A DNA stretch of 42,503 nt, taken from the NCBI GenBank assembly GCA_003162875.1, contig PLUT01000108.1:2215-44717 (forward strand), read 5' to 3'. The DNA comes from Granulicella sp. (GTDB taxonomy: Bacteria; Acidobacteriota; Terriglobia; Terriglobales; Acidobacteriaceae). Each line of letters begins with the position of its first letter. The first letter of the stretch is position 1. The translations under genes were made by a program, and so were the position numbers. The notes under the pieces are model-generated. The model was not told the DNA's origin. It saw nothing but the letters and a program-made list of their open reading frames with translations, and made no database searches. Below, in pieces: positions 16,343 through 23,641 of the stretch.

Positions 16343-16801
16343 TTGTCGGCACCGCCTGTACCCAAATATAAGAATGCAAATGGGTTAGTCGCAAAATCGA
16401 GAAAACAAAGGGGTTCGCGGGAGCGGGCGTGGCTGCGAAGCGAACTTGTTTAGAGCCAGTTGTTCGGAATCTGCCCATCCGGCTGCTCTCCAGGTAAAAT
16501 GCAGAAACTAAATTTCTTATTGCTTCAAGCGCGACGTCGACGCGGCGTCGCGGGCATACTTCCCCTACTCTTTAAATTGTACGCTTTTTGAATAACTCGA
16601 CTGACACCTCTATTTCTTTTTGATTCAGTTAGATAGGCTATTTGGGGGCTTGACATGCGAATTTGCTGGGTCTTTTGGAAATATATTCTATAAGTGGCTG
16701 TTACGAAATTGTTTAGCAAGGGTGGGCGGAGCCCCGTCGCGTTTGAACCGTCGAACCAAGAACCGGAGATGTGGGGCACCCGGCGATTCGTTATTGCGGT
16801 A
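16343..16801. other. 459-bp spacer with AT-rich segment, no gene seen
   Basis: It contains the A-rich repeat units (16364-16420), a hairpin CGCGACG (16530-16536) with CGTCGCG (16546-16552), and a markedly AT-rich stretch at about 16555-16700 unlike the rest of the window. Short open frames exist in the AT-rich part, but none shows a family motif. The stretch could be a remnant of transferred DNA or a divergent regulatory region. Confidence 0.5.
16364..16420. repeat. Two A-rich units of about 29 bp upstream of lpxI (family shared with 23426-23484)
   Basis: The first unit (16364-16390) contains GCAAATGGGTTAGTC. The second (16391-16420) reads GCAAAATCGAG then AAAACAAAGGGGTTCG. The same kind of unit occurs as a pair at 23426-23484, where it also stands next to a TACCCCC tract. 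Confidence 0.65.
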
Positions 16802-17200
16802 TCAGTAAATCGACCAGACTCCCGGCGTGGCAACCTCGATGAGATGCCGGTCTGGATCTCTGAAATAGAGGCTGTGACCCCCGAGCTCCCAGGCACGTCG
16901 TTCTTCCACGGCGATTCCGCTTTCGGCCAGCCACGCTTCCCAACGCGTCAATTCGCCGGCGGCGATCGCGAAGGCAAGATGAAGCTCGCCATCGCCGTCG
17001 TGCGACGATACGATGTCGCGGGATCCACCCCTCTTGAACAGCAGCAAAACCTGGCGGACCCCAGCCTTCATGGCGCAGCTGCGCTCTCCGAAATCGCTGA
17101 TGACGCGAAAGCCGAAGATTGTCTCGTAAAACTCAACAGAATGGGCAACGTCGGCTACGTACAGCGAGGACTCCAGGATTCCCTCAGTGTTCGGATGCAT
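16802..17200 (-). CDS. VOC-superfamily (glyoxalase/bleomycin-resistance-like) protein
   Basis: The 132-residue single-domain protein has two beta-alpha-beta-beta-beta modules. Module one is SLYVADVAHSVEFYETIFGF ending in VLLLFKRG. Module two is HLAFAI, an alpha segment, and HSLYFRDPDRHLIEVATPG. The second-module ligands His (HLAF) and Glu (HLIEV) are present, but the usual His at the first strand is replaced by Ser-Leu-Tyr, so metal coordination may differ from glyoxalase I. The substrate is unknown. It stands alone, about 170 bp from the next gene. Confidence 0.88.
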   Translation of the reverse strand: MHPNTEGILESSLYVADVAHSVEFYETIFGFRVISDFGERSCAMKAGVRQVLLLFKRGGSRDIVSSHDGDGELHLAFAIAAGELTRWEAWLAESGIAVEERRAWELGGHSLYFRDPDRHLIEVATPGVWSIY

Positions 17201-17371
17201 ATTTGATCGCCACGATACAGGCTTTTCAAATCCTAACGCACCCTCTAGTTTGGGGGCGGGTCAGGGATTTGGCTGGTGACGCGGATTCGCGGCAGGCCAT
17301 TGTCGAGGCGAAGAGCAGGATTGAGACAACCGCGGCGAACGAACCGGTGCGCATGGATGTCGATTCGATCG

Positions 17372-18250
17372 CTAGAGGTTTAGCTTGCGCAGGTAGGCTC
17401 TGTTGACGGCCAGGCTCTGCGGAATGGGGAGGGAGGTCTCATCCTGGTCGACGAAGGCATATTTGACGCCTTCGGCGCGGGCCTGGACAAGAATAGAGGG
17501 CCAGTCGATTGTGCCTTTACCGAGTTCGGTGAAGTACTGCGGCGGGTCCATGGTGTAGCCGGTTTTGGCTCCAGCGAGGCGGTCTTTGAGATGGATGAGC
17601 CGGACGCGGCCTGCGTACTTCTTAAGCATGGCCATGGGATCCTGTCCGCCCTGAGTGAGCCAGTAGATGTCGAACTCAAGCTTCACCAGCGCGGGATCGG
17701 TGTGTTGCATGAGGTGGGCGAAGCCGGTGGTTCCGTCGATGGGACGAAATTCGTAACAGTGGTTGTGGAAGACGAACTCCATGCCCTGGGACTGCGCCTG
17801 CCGGCCGGCGCGGTTAAAGAGATCCGCAGCTTTGGAGAAGCCTTCGAGCGAGGTCCATTGATCTTTCGGAATCATGGGACAGACAACATAGGTGAGGCCG
17901 AGCTGATGGGCGAATTCAAGCTTGTCTTCGAGGCCAGCATAATCGAAGTGGCCTGCGACAGCTTCGATGCCTGCATCCTGCATCATGCGGCGAATCTCCG
18001 CGGCGGAATGGCTGTAGGCGATCGGGTAAAGCTCGACCTGGGGAAAGCCTGCATCGTGAATGGTGCGGAAGACGCCGGCAAGATCGGTCTGCGCCTGGCG
18101 GCGGAGCATGAAGAGCTGGACGCCGAAGGTGATTCCGGCGACATCGGCGAAGGCGCGGGCAGGCCGCAAGAGGCAGCCAGCCGCGGCTGCGGCGAGTGAG
18201 GCCTTCATGAAGTTTCGTCTCGAGGGAGTGGGGATGAGGGGTGTCTTCAT
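17372..18250 (-). CDS. Tat-exported sugar-phosphate isomerase/epimerase-like TIM-barrel protein
   Basis: The 292-residue protein starts with a twin-arginine signal (SRRNFMK at 10-16, Ala-rich core, cleavage near ARAFA). The xylose-isomerase-like TIM barrel shows FGVQLFMLR, AGFPQVELYP, GIEAVAGHFDY, MEFVFHNHCYEF, VKLEFDIYWLTQGG, VRLIHLKDR, KGTIDWPSI and AFVDQDE. HNH, E/D and H along the strand ends fit a divalent-metal site of sugar epimerases. Export of such an enzyme suggests a periplasmic sugar substrate; this is inference. It lies 78 bp downstream of a second Tat-type TIM-barrel gene on the same strand, and the two may be co-transcribed. Confidence 0.88.
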   Translation of the reverse strand: MKTPLIPTPSRRNFMKASLAAAAAGCLLRPARAFADVAGITFGVQLFMLRRQAQTDLAGVFRTIHDAGFPQVELYPIAYSHSAAEIRRMMQDAGIEAVAGHFDYAGLEDKLEFAHQLGLTYVVCPMIPKDQWTSLEGFSKAADLFNRAGRQAQSQGMEFVFHNHCYEFRPIDGTTGFAHLMQHTDPALVKLEFDIYWLTQGGQDPMAMLKKYAGRVRLIHLKDRLAGAKTGYTMDPPQYFTELGKGTIDWPSILVQARAEGVKYAFVDQDETSLPIPQSLAVNRAYLRKLNL

Positions 18251-18328
18251 CGCAAATGCTTACCTATCTTCTCTTTTTCTTTGTTGGGCTGCTTGCCGAA
18301 AGGAAGGCATGCTTCATGGACTGCAACT

Positions 18329-19258
18329 CTACTGCATTGGGCTGCCAGGGTCAAAGCATCGCAAGACCTGCTCGCGCGCGCTACGCAGGGTCGTAACGAC
18401 GTCGCCGGTTGGATAGAACTCCATCGCGATGGTGCCGGTGTAGTTCAGCTGGGCCAGCGTGCGATAGATGTTGCCGTAGTCCAACTCGCCGGTTCCGGGC
18501 TGATGGCGTCCCGGAACGTCTGCGACATGGATGAGACCAACAAGCGCGATGTTCTGTTGGAGCTTTTCGATCAGATTCCCGTGAGCACGCTGCTCATGGT
18601 AGAGATCGTAGAGGACGCGGAGACTGGGGCTGGAGACCGTCTTCACAATGGCGAAAGCTTCGGTGATGCCGTCGAGATAGATGGTGGGGTTCTCGAGGCG
18701 ATCGATGGGCTCGATGACGCCCTGGAGACTTGCAGCGCTAAGGAGTTCGGCTGCGCGCTTGAGGGTCTCGATGGACGCGGAGTGCTGAGCTGGATTCTCG
18801 TTTGCGCCTCCAGAGTCCGCGGTAGGGGCGGCTATTCGCTTTCCTGAGAGAAGGATGATCTGCCGACAAGCGAGCCGGTTAGCTATGGGGATCAGGGTCT
18901 TCAGTTCCGAGATGAAGGCATCGCTACCAGCGGGATCCGCGAAGCCAAGCGTCATCCCAGCCATCGCATCGACGCTGATCCCGAGTGCCTGCATGCGAGC
19001 GAGAATGCGCGCCATGTCCGACTGAGACCAGTTCTTGAACTCGCTGACAAGCTCAACCTGGTGGTATCCCGCCTGTGCGACGCGCTCCAGGTTTTGCTCG
19101 AAGGTTCCAGTTTTATTCAGCGTCCACATCATCACGGACGTCTTAGGTTTGGCTGCACGAGATTGGGACGGCAAAGTCTGGCCGTTCATGCGGCTGCCGA
19201 TCTGAGGGAAGGCGAGCGCGGCCGTGACGAGGCCGGTGAAGTCTCTACGAGTCAACAT
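18329..19258 (-). CDS. Tat-exported hydroxypyruvate-isomerase-like TIM-barrel protein
   Basis: The 309-residue protein starts with MLTRRDFTGL, a twin-arginine motif at residues 4-5. Its barrel strands resemble the hydroxypyruvate isomerase / IolE branch: VMMWTLNKTGTFEQNL, AGYHQVELVSEF, ISVDAMAGM, CRQIILLSGKR, GVIEPIDRLENP, LRVLYDLYHEQ, VGLIHVADVPGRHQPGTGEL and GTIAMEFYPTG. The E, D, H and E residues at the strand ends (EPID, DLYH, HVAD, EFYP) are the expected metal ligands. It differs from the downstream TIM-barrel gene too much to be a recent duplicate. Substrate unknown. Confidence 0.88.
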   Translation of the reverse strand: MLTRRDFTGLVTAALAFPQIGSRMNGQTLPSQSRAAKPKTSVMMWTLNKTGTFEQNLERVAQAGYHQVELVSEFKNWSQSDMARILARMQALGISVDAMAGMTLGFADPAGSDAFISELKTLIPIANRLACRQIILLSGKRIAAPTADSGGANENPAQHSASIETLKRAAELLSAASLQGVIEPIDRLENPTIYLDGITEAFAIVKTVSSPSLRVLYDLYHEQRAHGNLIEKLQQNIALVGLIHVADVPGRHQPGTGELDYGNIYRTLAQLNYTGTIAMEFYPTGDVVTTLRSAREQVLRCFDPGSPMQ

Positions 19259-19326
19259 GCCGAGAATGGTAGCAAAAGGAGGGTTCGGCGATCCTGAGAA
19301 TCGAGAATCGGCAGATTCACTGTCTT

Positions 19327-20181
19327 TTAGTTTGCTGGCGGCTTGGGGGATTTGGCGGTGGTGACGCGGATGACCTGGTAGGAGGCGGGGGTGGCGCCGA
19401 GGTTGCGCAGCGAGCGCTTGTCGTCGGCGGCCCAGAACATGACGGAGCCGGCATGCATGCGGGAGGAGACGCCGTTGACCTTGACCTCGACCGAGCCGGA
19501 CTTGATGAGGACGAACTCGTCGTTGTGGTCGATCATTTCCGCGGCGGTGCTCTGGCCGGCGCTGAGGGTGGTGATGTGGCTTTCGAGCGTGAGGAAGGTG
19601 AGGGTGGGCGAGTTGAGGACGCTGACGCGCGAGCCGGTGGGGGTGGGCGTTTGCGGGAGCGCGTTGCAGTCGATGACGGTGGAGGCGAGCTTGCCGGGGA
19701 CGGCGCGCTCGGCGGCGGAGGGGGCGGACTCGTTGTGCGAGAGGTCGCTGACGAAGTTGATGACGTAGTAGGTGGCGGGCGTGAGGCCGACGTTGGTGGC
19801 GTTGTGGGGATCGTTGGCGGCGAAGAAGACCAGCGAGCCGGGGCCGGCGTGCTGCTTGCGTCCGTTGATGGAGACTTCGAAGTCGCCCTGCGTGACGAGG
19901 AGGATCTCTTCCCAGGAGTGGCGATGGATGGGGTGCGACTGCATGCCGGGATTGAGGGTGGTGACGTGGACTTCGAGCTTGTCGAGGGTGCGGGTGGGGT
20001 TGTCGAAGATTTGGCGCACCTCGCCGGCGGGTGTGGGTTTGGCGGTGAGGGAGTCCCAGTCGACGAAGGTGCTGGCGAGGATGGTGGGATCCTTGGGCGG
20101 GGCGTAGGTGTTGAGGGCGATGGTCTGCGCCGAGGCCAGCGCGAGCGGAGCGAAGAGGAGGGTGAGCAGGAGAGGCTTCAT
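19327..20181 (-). CDS. Exported bicupin protein
   Basis: The 284-residue protein has a signal peptide (MKPLLLTLLFAPLALASAQ) and two cupin folds. Cupin 1 (about residues 65-150) has HPIHRHSWEE (His86, His88, Glu91/92), GDFEVSINGR and a late DPH with His126, so a metal site is likely. Cupin 2 (about 190-275) has the same fold outline (SAGQSTAAEMIDHNDEFVLI, SGSVEVKVNG, GSVMFWAADD) but has lost the first two His, so it is probably structural. Enzymatic role unknown. It follows the Tat TIM-barrel genes on the same strand, 68 bp upstream of them, which suggests a common periplasmic pathway. Confidence 0.85.
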   Translation of the reverse strand: MKPLLLTLLFAPLALASAQTIALNTYAPPKDPTILASTFVDWDSLTAKPTPAGEVRQIFDNPTRTLDKLEVHVTTLNPGMQSHPIHRHSWEEILLVTQGDFEVSINGRKQHAGPGSLVFFAANDPHNATNVGLTPATYYVINFVSDLSHNESAPSAAERAVPGKLASTVIDCNALPQTPTPTGSRVSVLNSPTLTFLTLESHITTLSAGQSTAAEMIDHNDEFVLIKSGSVEVKVNGVSSRMHAGSVMFWAADDKRSLRNLGATPASYQVIRVTTAKSPKPPAN

Positions 20182-20235
20182 GGAGCGGAACTATAGCAGG
20201 GTGAGGTGACCGCTGGGTACCGTGGTCGCCGGGCG

Positions 20236-20514
20236 CTAGGCCGCTTTCAGTTTGAGTTGGACTTTCCGGCCGAGGGCGGTGGCAATATTGACGAGCGCGT
20301 CGAGGGAGAAGCGATCGATGCGGCCGCGCAGGAGGTCGTTCATGCGGGGCTGGGTGACGCGGCAGCGTTTCGCCGCCTCCACCTGGGTCCAGCCACTCTT
20401 CTTGACGATTCGGGTGATTTGCATCATGAGCTCGGAGCGGGCGGTGAGGTTGGCGGCCTCTTCAGGGGTGTCGCATAGAGCGTCCCAGACGTTTGCGAAT
20501 CGTTTGCTTTTCAC
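20236..20514 (-). CDS. XRE-family antitoxin of a RelE/Gp49-type toxin-antitoxin pair
   Basis: The 92-residue DNA-binding protein has a helix-turn-helix in WTQVEAAKRCRVTQPRMNDL (about 42-61) followed by RIDRFSLDALVNIATALG, the pattern of HigA/XRE antitoxins paired with RelE-like toxins. It starts four bases inside the end of the toxin gene, so the two are translationally coupled, with the toxin first. It should bind and neutralise the toxin and repress the operon, probably through the palindrome at 20853-20876. Confidence 0.88.
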   Translation of the reverse strand: MKSKRFANVWDALCDTPEEAANLTARSELMMQITRIVKKSGWTQVEAAKRCRVTQPRMNDLLRGRIDRFSLDALVNIATALGRKVQLKLKAA

Positions 20515-20843
20515 AGCTTTGTCCTCGCGTCGATGAGTGCTTTCAATCGCTTTCGTGCAATTTCAATGTCGCGCTGCGCCGTTGCCTGCGTCTTCTTCTG
20601 GAAGGCGCGAAGAACGTAGACCGCATCTTGCAGACGGGCAATGTACAAGATGCGAAAAGTTCCATCACTATCCCAGATTCGCAATTCCTGAACGCCGGCG
20701 CCGACGGCAGGTATTGGCTTGCTGTCGCTCGGTTCAAGCCCCTGCTGCACCTGCCATAGCTCGAAACCAGCCTTTCGGCGAGCATTTTCTGGAAAGTCCT
20801 GGAGTTCCTTCAAGGAGTTTCCCAAGAATTCGACTTCTTTCAT
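20511..20843 (-). CDS. RelE/HigB-superfamily (Gp49-like) toxin
   Basis: The 110-residue protein matches the phage Gp49-like branch of RelE toxins: KEVEFLGNSLKELQDFPENA, a central VQELRIWDSDGTFRILYIAR, then AVYVLRAFQKKTQATAQRDI and RKRLKAL. RelE-type toxins cleave mRNA, usually on the ribosome. The Arg of RILYIAR and the Phe-Gln-Lys-Lys-Thr segment correspond to the family's conserved positions. The ATG at 20843 is used; a TTG three codons earlier is the only alternative. A perfect palindrome lies 10 bp upstream. Confidence 0.88.
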   Translation of the reverse strand: MKEVEFLGNSLKELQDFPENARRKAGFELWQVQQGLEPSDSKPIPAVGAGVQELRIWDSDGTFRILYIARLQDAVYVLRAFQKKTQATAQRDIEIARKRLKALIDARTKL

Positions 20844-20852
20844 CGGAGCCAA

Positions 20853-20876
20853 TCTTATATCAATTCCAATATAAGA
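20853..20876. promoter_or_regulatory. Predicted toxin-antitoxin operator
   Basis: TCTTATAT (20853-20860), an 8-bp spacer, and ATATAAGA (20869-20876) form a perfect inverted repeat 9 bp upstream of the toxin start. It contains TATA-like sequence that may double as the -10 element. Position and symmetry fit autoregulation by the XRE antitoxin. Confidence 0.65.
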
Positions 20877-20906
20877 GCAAGAGCCCGACGCTGGGTATGT
20901 CTCAGA

Positions 20907-21722
20907 TTACTTGATGATGCCGCGGGCGGCGGAGGCGATGAAGTCGGCGAGGTAGCGGACGTGTTCGGTGTCGGCGGGGTCCGGTGCGGGGGCGGATGAA
21001 TCGGAGGGGGCGAGGAGCGTGGCGCGGATGGCGGCGAGGGCGTCGGTGGTGTTGAGCTTGGAGGCCTGGAGCAGGCGGTAGGCCTGGCGCAGGGACTTGA
21101 GTTGGGCGGGGGTGAAGCCGCGGCGTTCCAGGCCGACCTTGTTGAGGCCGTAGGCGTGGTTGTTGCGCTCGATCGAGGTGAGCGAGTAAGGGAGGACATC
21201 CTGGGTGATGGTGGTTCCTCCGCCGATGTAGGCGTAGCGGCCAATGCGGCAGTGCTGGTGCACGGGACAGAGCGCGCCGACGACCGCGTAGTCCTCGACG
21301 GTGACGTGTCCGGCGAGCGTGGCGGCGTTGGCGAGGATGCAGCCGTTGCCGATGTGGGAGTCGTGGCCGATGTGTACATAGGCCATGATGAGGCAGCCGG
21401 AGCCGACCGTGGTGATGCCGCCGCCGCCAACGGTTCCGCGGGAGATGGTGACGTACTCGCGGACGGTGGTGTCGGCGCCAATGGTGCAGCGGGTGGGCTC
21501 GCCAGCGTACTTCAGGTCCTGGGGCGCGACGCCGAGGCAGGCGAACGGATGGACGGCGGCGCCGGAGCCAAGAGTGAGATGGCCGTCGAGAACGACGTGC
21601 GAGATGAGGCGGCAGTTCTCGCCGAGGACGACATTGGCGCCGATGGTGCACCACGGGCCGACGGTGCAGGATGCGGGGATTTCCGCGCCGGGGGAGACGA
21701 TGGCGGTGGGATGGATGGGCAT
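20907..21722 (-). CDS. lpxA: Acyl-ACP--UDP-N-acetylglucosamine O-acyltransferase
   Basis: LpxA performs the first step of lipid A synthesis, transferring a 3-hydroxyacyl chain to UDP-GlcNAc. The 271-residue protein is built of left-handed beta-helix hexapeptides (IHPTAIVSPGAEI, VGPWCTIGANVVLGENC and so on). It contains the active-site region AYVHIGHDSHIGNGCILANA, where a His corresponds to the catalytic base, then GGGTTITQDVLPYSLT, GLNKVGLERRGF and the helical C-terminus. Length is normal, with a short Ala/Pro insertion near residue 245. It follows fabZ on the same strand (76-bp gap with a palindromic repeat), the classic fabZ-lpxA order. The toxin-antitoxin pair sits immediately downstream. 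Confidence 0.96.
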   Translation of the reverse strand: MPIHPTAIVSPGAEIPASCTVGPWCTIGANVVLGENCRLISHVVLDGHLTLGSGAAVHPFACLGVAPQDLKYAGEPTRCTIGADTTVREYVTISRGTVGGGGITTVGSGCLIMAYVHIGHDSHIGNGCILANAATLAGHVTVEDYAVVGALCPVHQHCRIGRYAYIGGGTTITQDVLPYSLTSIERNNHAYGLNKVGLERRGFTPAQLKSLRQAYRLLQASKLNTTDALAAIRATLLAPSDSSAPAPDPADTEHVRYLADFIASAARGIIK

Positions 21723-21750
21723 AGCTAGGCGTGCGGGAACGAAATGCGGG

Positions 21751-21777
21751 GATTCTTCACTGCGTTCAGAATGACAA
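21751..21777. repeat. Palindromic intergenic repeat (GATTCTTC...CAGAATGAC type), fabZ-lpxA spacer
   Basis: ATTCTTCACTGCGTTCAGAATGAC-like sequence is a member of the family seen also at 22393, 24943, 25005 and 28779. A TTCTGAA-like stem is partly preserved, and the shared right end is (C/A)AGAATGAC or CAGGATGAC. Confidence 0.6.
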
Positions 21778-21798
21778 CATCAAACTGTGATGACACCA

Positions 21799-22326
21799 TC
21801 ATAATGCGGGCGGCTCGGGAGCGAGTGCGGGTTCGGGAGTGGGGGCGGCCTTGGGCTTGTTGCGGTTGGTGAGGGCGCACATCACGGTGGCTTCGCAGGC
21901 GACCTTGCCTTCGACGGTGGCAACGCCCTTCATGCGGACGGCGTTGGAACGCCAGTTGAGGACGGTGACTTCGATGCGGAGCTGATCGCCGGGAACGACG
22001 GGGCGACGAAACCTGGCGGAGTCGATGCCGGCGAAGACCGTCAGCTTGGAGTCGCGCTCTTCGGCAGTGTATTCAGTGAGCAGGAGCGCCGCGCCAGCCT
22101 GCGCGATGGCTTCCACCATCAGAACGGCGGGCATGATGGGAAAGTCGGGAAAGTGGCCGGCGAAATACGGCTCGTTGATGGTGACGTTCTTGAGGGCGAC
22201 GACGCGGGTTTTGCGCTCCATTTCGACGATGCGGTCGATGAGGAGAAATGGATAGCGGTGAGGCAGGACGGACATGATTTCGAGGATGTCCATCGTGTTG
22301 GCGGTTGGATTTGGCTGATCAGTCAT
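21799..22326 (-). CDS. fabZ: 3-hydroxyacyl-[acyl-carrier-protein] dehydratase
   Basis: FabZ dehydrates 3-hydroxyacyl-ACP in fatty acid synthesis and competes with LpxA for the shared 3-hydroxyacyl-ACP pool. The 175 residues contain LPHRYPFLLIDRI (21-33), YFAGHFPDFPIMPAVLMVEA with catalytic His58 and Glu72, and FRRPVVPGDQL. The C-terminus has an unusual Pro/Ala/Glu-rich tail of about 20 residues beyond the normal hot-dog fold. A second Met at residue 12 (MDILEIMSVL) is also a plausible start. Downstream is lpxA, upstream the LolA-like gene. Confidence 0.95.
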   Translation of the reverse strand: MTDQPNPTANTMDILEIMSVLPHRYPFLLIDRIVEMERKTRVVALKNVTINEPYFAGHFPDFPIMPAVLMVEAIAQAGAALLLTEYTAEERDSKLTVFAGIDSARFRRPVVPGDQLRIEVTVLNWRSNAVRMKGVATVEGKVACEATVMCALTNRNKPKAAPTPEPALAPEPPAL

Positions 22327-22344
22327 GCAGGGATGAGTATAAAC

Positions 22345-22373
22345 AAGTTGCTAGTTGCTAGTTGTCAGTTGAG
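22345..22373. repeat. AGTTG-type micro-repeat, fabZ upstream spacer
   Basis: AGTTGCTAGTTGCTAGTTG followed by TCAGTTGAG. The tail AGTTGTCAGTTGAG recurs at 26394-26407 in another intergenic space. Confidence 0.55.
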
Positions 22374-22392
22374 AAGCAAGGACAAATACCGA

Positions 22393-22419
22393 GATTCTGA
22401 CCCTTCGGGTCAGAATGAC
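22393..22419. repeat. Palindromic intergenic repeat GATTCTGACCC-TTCG-GGTCAGAATGAC
   Basis: ATTCTGACCC and GGTCAGAAT form a 9-10 bp stem around a TTCG tetraloop. A near-identical copy, with CTC/GAG in place of CCC/GGG, is at 25005-25031. The compensating change keeps the stem paired. Confidence 0.8.
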
Positions 22420-22437
22420 GAACGATTTGGTTGGGAG

Positions 22438-23283
22438 TCATTTCTTCTTCAACACGGCGGCAGGGTCGAACAAGGAGGGGTCGGCGGGGACGTTGTAGAT
22501 GATCTTGGTGAGGTAGCGCTGGCCGACCATGTCGCCGTTTTTGTAGCTGGTGACGGTGATGGCAGTGGGCAGGTTCTGGATGGTCTGGTAGTCGTCATAC
22601 TCCTCGACGTACTCGTCGAAGTCCTTGAACTGGGGGTTGCGCCACTGGAAGGTGCGGCGCATGGGGAGGTGCGAGTTGACGTCGAGTTCGAGGGTGACAG
22701 CGTCGTTGTTTGCGGTGAGGACAGTGACTTTGTCGGCGAGGCGGCGGCCGACCATGCTGGTGCCTTCGGCGACGATCATGACGCCGGGCGCATTGATCCA
22801 GTTGCGCACGACCTCTTCGATGGAGTGGGCGCGGCGGAGGTAGAACTCGTCGACCTGGTCCTTAGGCAGGTCGGTGGCGCCTTTGTAGGTGACCTCGTAG
22901 CCGTGGCCGTCCTTCCATATCTGGACGACGTCGATCTTCTTGCCGGGCATGATCATGCCGCGCGGGGTGAGGAAGCCGACGCGCTGGGCCCAGGGCTGGC
23001 CCGAACCGGGGAGGCGCTCGGTCTGCTGAAACTCGATGATGTAGGGGTCGGGTTCGTTGTGGAAGAAGACGGAGCCGTGGCCTTCGGTCTCGATGCTGGC
23101 GCGGTTGAGCCAGAGGTCGCCGCCAAGCGCGGCGATCATCTGGTCGATGAGCGCTCGGCCGCGCTGGTCAGGAGTTCCGGCGACGGTGGGCGGCGCGCCG
23201 CTGGGGATGTCCGCCGCCTGGGAGCGGGCGAGTTGCGGCGCGAGGAGAGTGGCGGCGAGGGTGACGAGAGCGAGGCGCTTCAT
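22438..23283 (-). CDS. LolA-like exported protein of unknown function
   Basis: The 281-residue form starts at MKRLALVTLAATLLAPQLARSQ, a good signal peptide; the frame is open 40 codons further upstream but without a plausible N-terminus. The mature part has the layout of acidobacterial LolA-like proteins: RALIDQMIAALGGDLWLNRASIETEGHG, then beta-strand-rich segments (YIIEFQQTERLPG, VQIWKDGHGYEVTYKG, ADKVTVLTANNDAVTLELDV), and a late strand pair PTAITVTSYKNGDM and YLTKIIYNVPADPSLFDPA. The DALGG-like helix followed by strands resembles outer-membrane lipoprotein-sorting proteins, but the similarity is only structural in outline. It is upstream of fabZ and lpxA on the same strand. Confidence 0.75.
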   Translation of the reverse strand: MKRLALVTLAATLLAPQLARSQAADIPSGAPPTVAGTPDQRGRALIDQMIAALGGDLWLNRASIETEGHGSVFFHNEPDPYIIEFQQTERLPGSGQPWAQRVGFLTPRGMIMPGKKIDVVQIWKDGHGYEVTYKGATDLPKDQVDEFYLRRAHSIEEVVRNWINAPGVMIVAEGTSMVGRRLADKVTVLTANNDAVTLELDVNSHLPMRRTFQWRNPQFKDFDEYVEEYDDYQTIQNLPTAITVTSYKNGDMVGQRYLTKIIYNVPADPSLFDPAAVLKKK

Positions 23284-23404
23284 GCGGGATTTATTTTTCG
23301 GGTGCGGCGGATGCAGCAGAGGTCCGGTGGTTGGACGTTGGCGGCGGGCCGGTTGGGTGCAGCGGCGGCGCGGTTTGTCTGCCTGGATCGCTGCTATCGG
23401 CATG

Positions 23405-23484
23405 TACCCCCTCCCCCCTAAATGCGCATAATCTTCAAAACAAATGACTTAGGATGCAATATCTTGTAAACACATGGGTTACCT
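23405..23484. repeat. C-tract plus two A-rich units of about 29 bp (family shared with 16364-16420)
   Basis: TACCCCCTCCCCCC (23405-23418) is followed by a unit beginning GCATAATCTTC and ending CAAATGACTTAGGAT (23426-23455), and one beginning GCAATATCTTG and ending CACATGGGTTACCT (23456-23484). The start of a third unit, GCAAAG, follows. Confidence 0.7.
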
Positions 23485-23641
23485 GCAAAGCGCTCCATCC
23501 ATTGCAGTTAGACGCGGCGGCGGGTGCAGACGCGACTGATGCGTGGTGGAAATGTTTTGTGGAAGCCCCTGTATCTATTGTAGTCGGGGTGTCAAGGGGA
23601 ATGGGGGAAATGGGGGTTGGGCGCGTCGAACCCTCGAGGGG

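Noticed and set aside
16525-16896. Minus-strand frame in the AT-rich spacer (contains YLTESKRNRGVSRVIQKAYN)
   Set aside because: Its upstream part overlaps the VOC coding region, there is no ribosome-binding site, and no family is recognisable. A short relic cannot be excluded, but I cannot support it.
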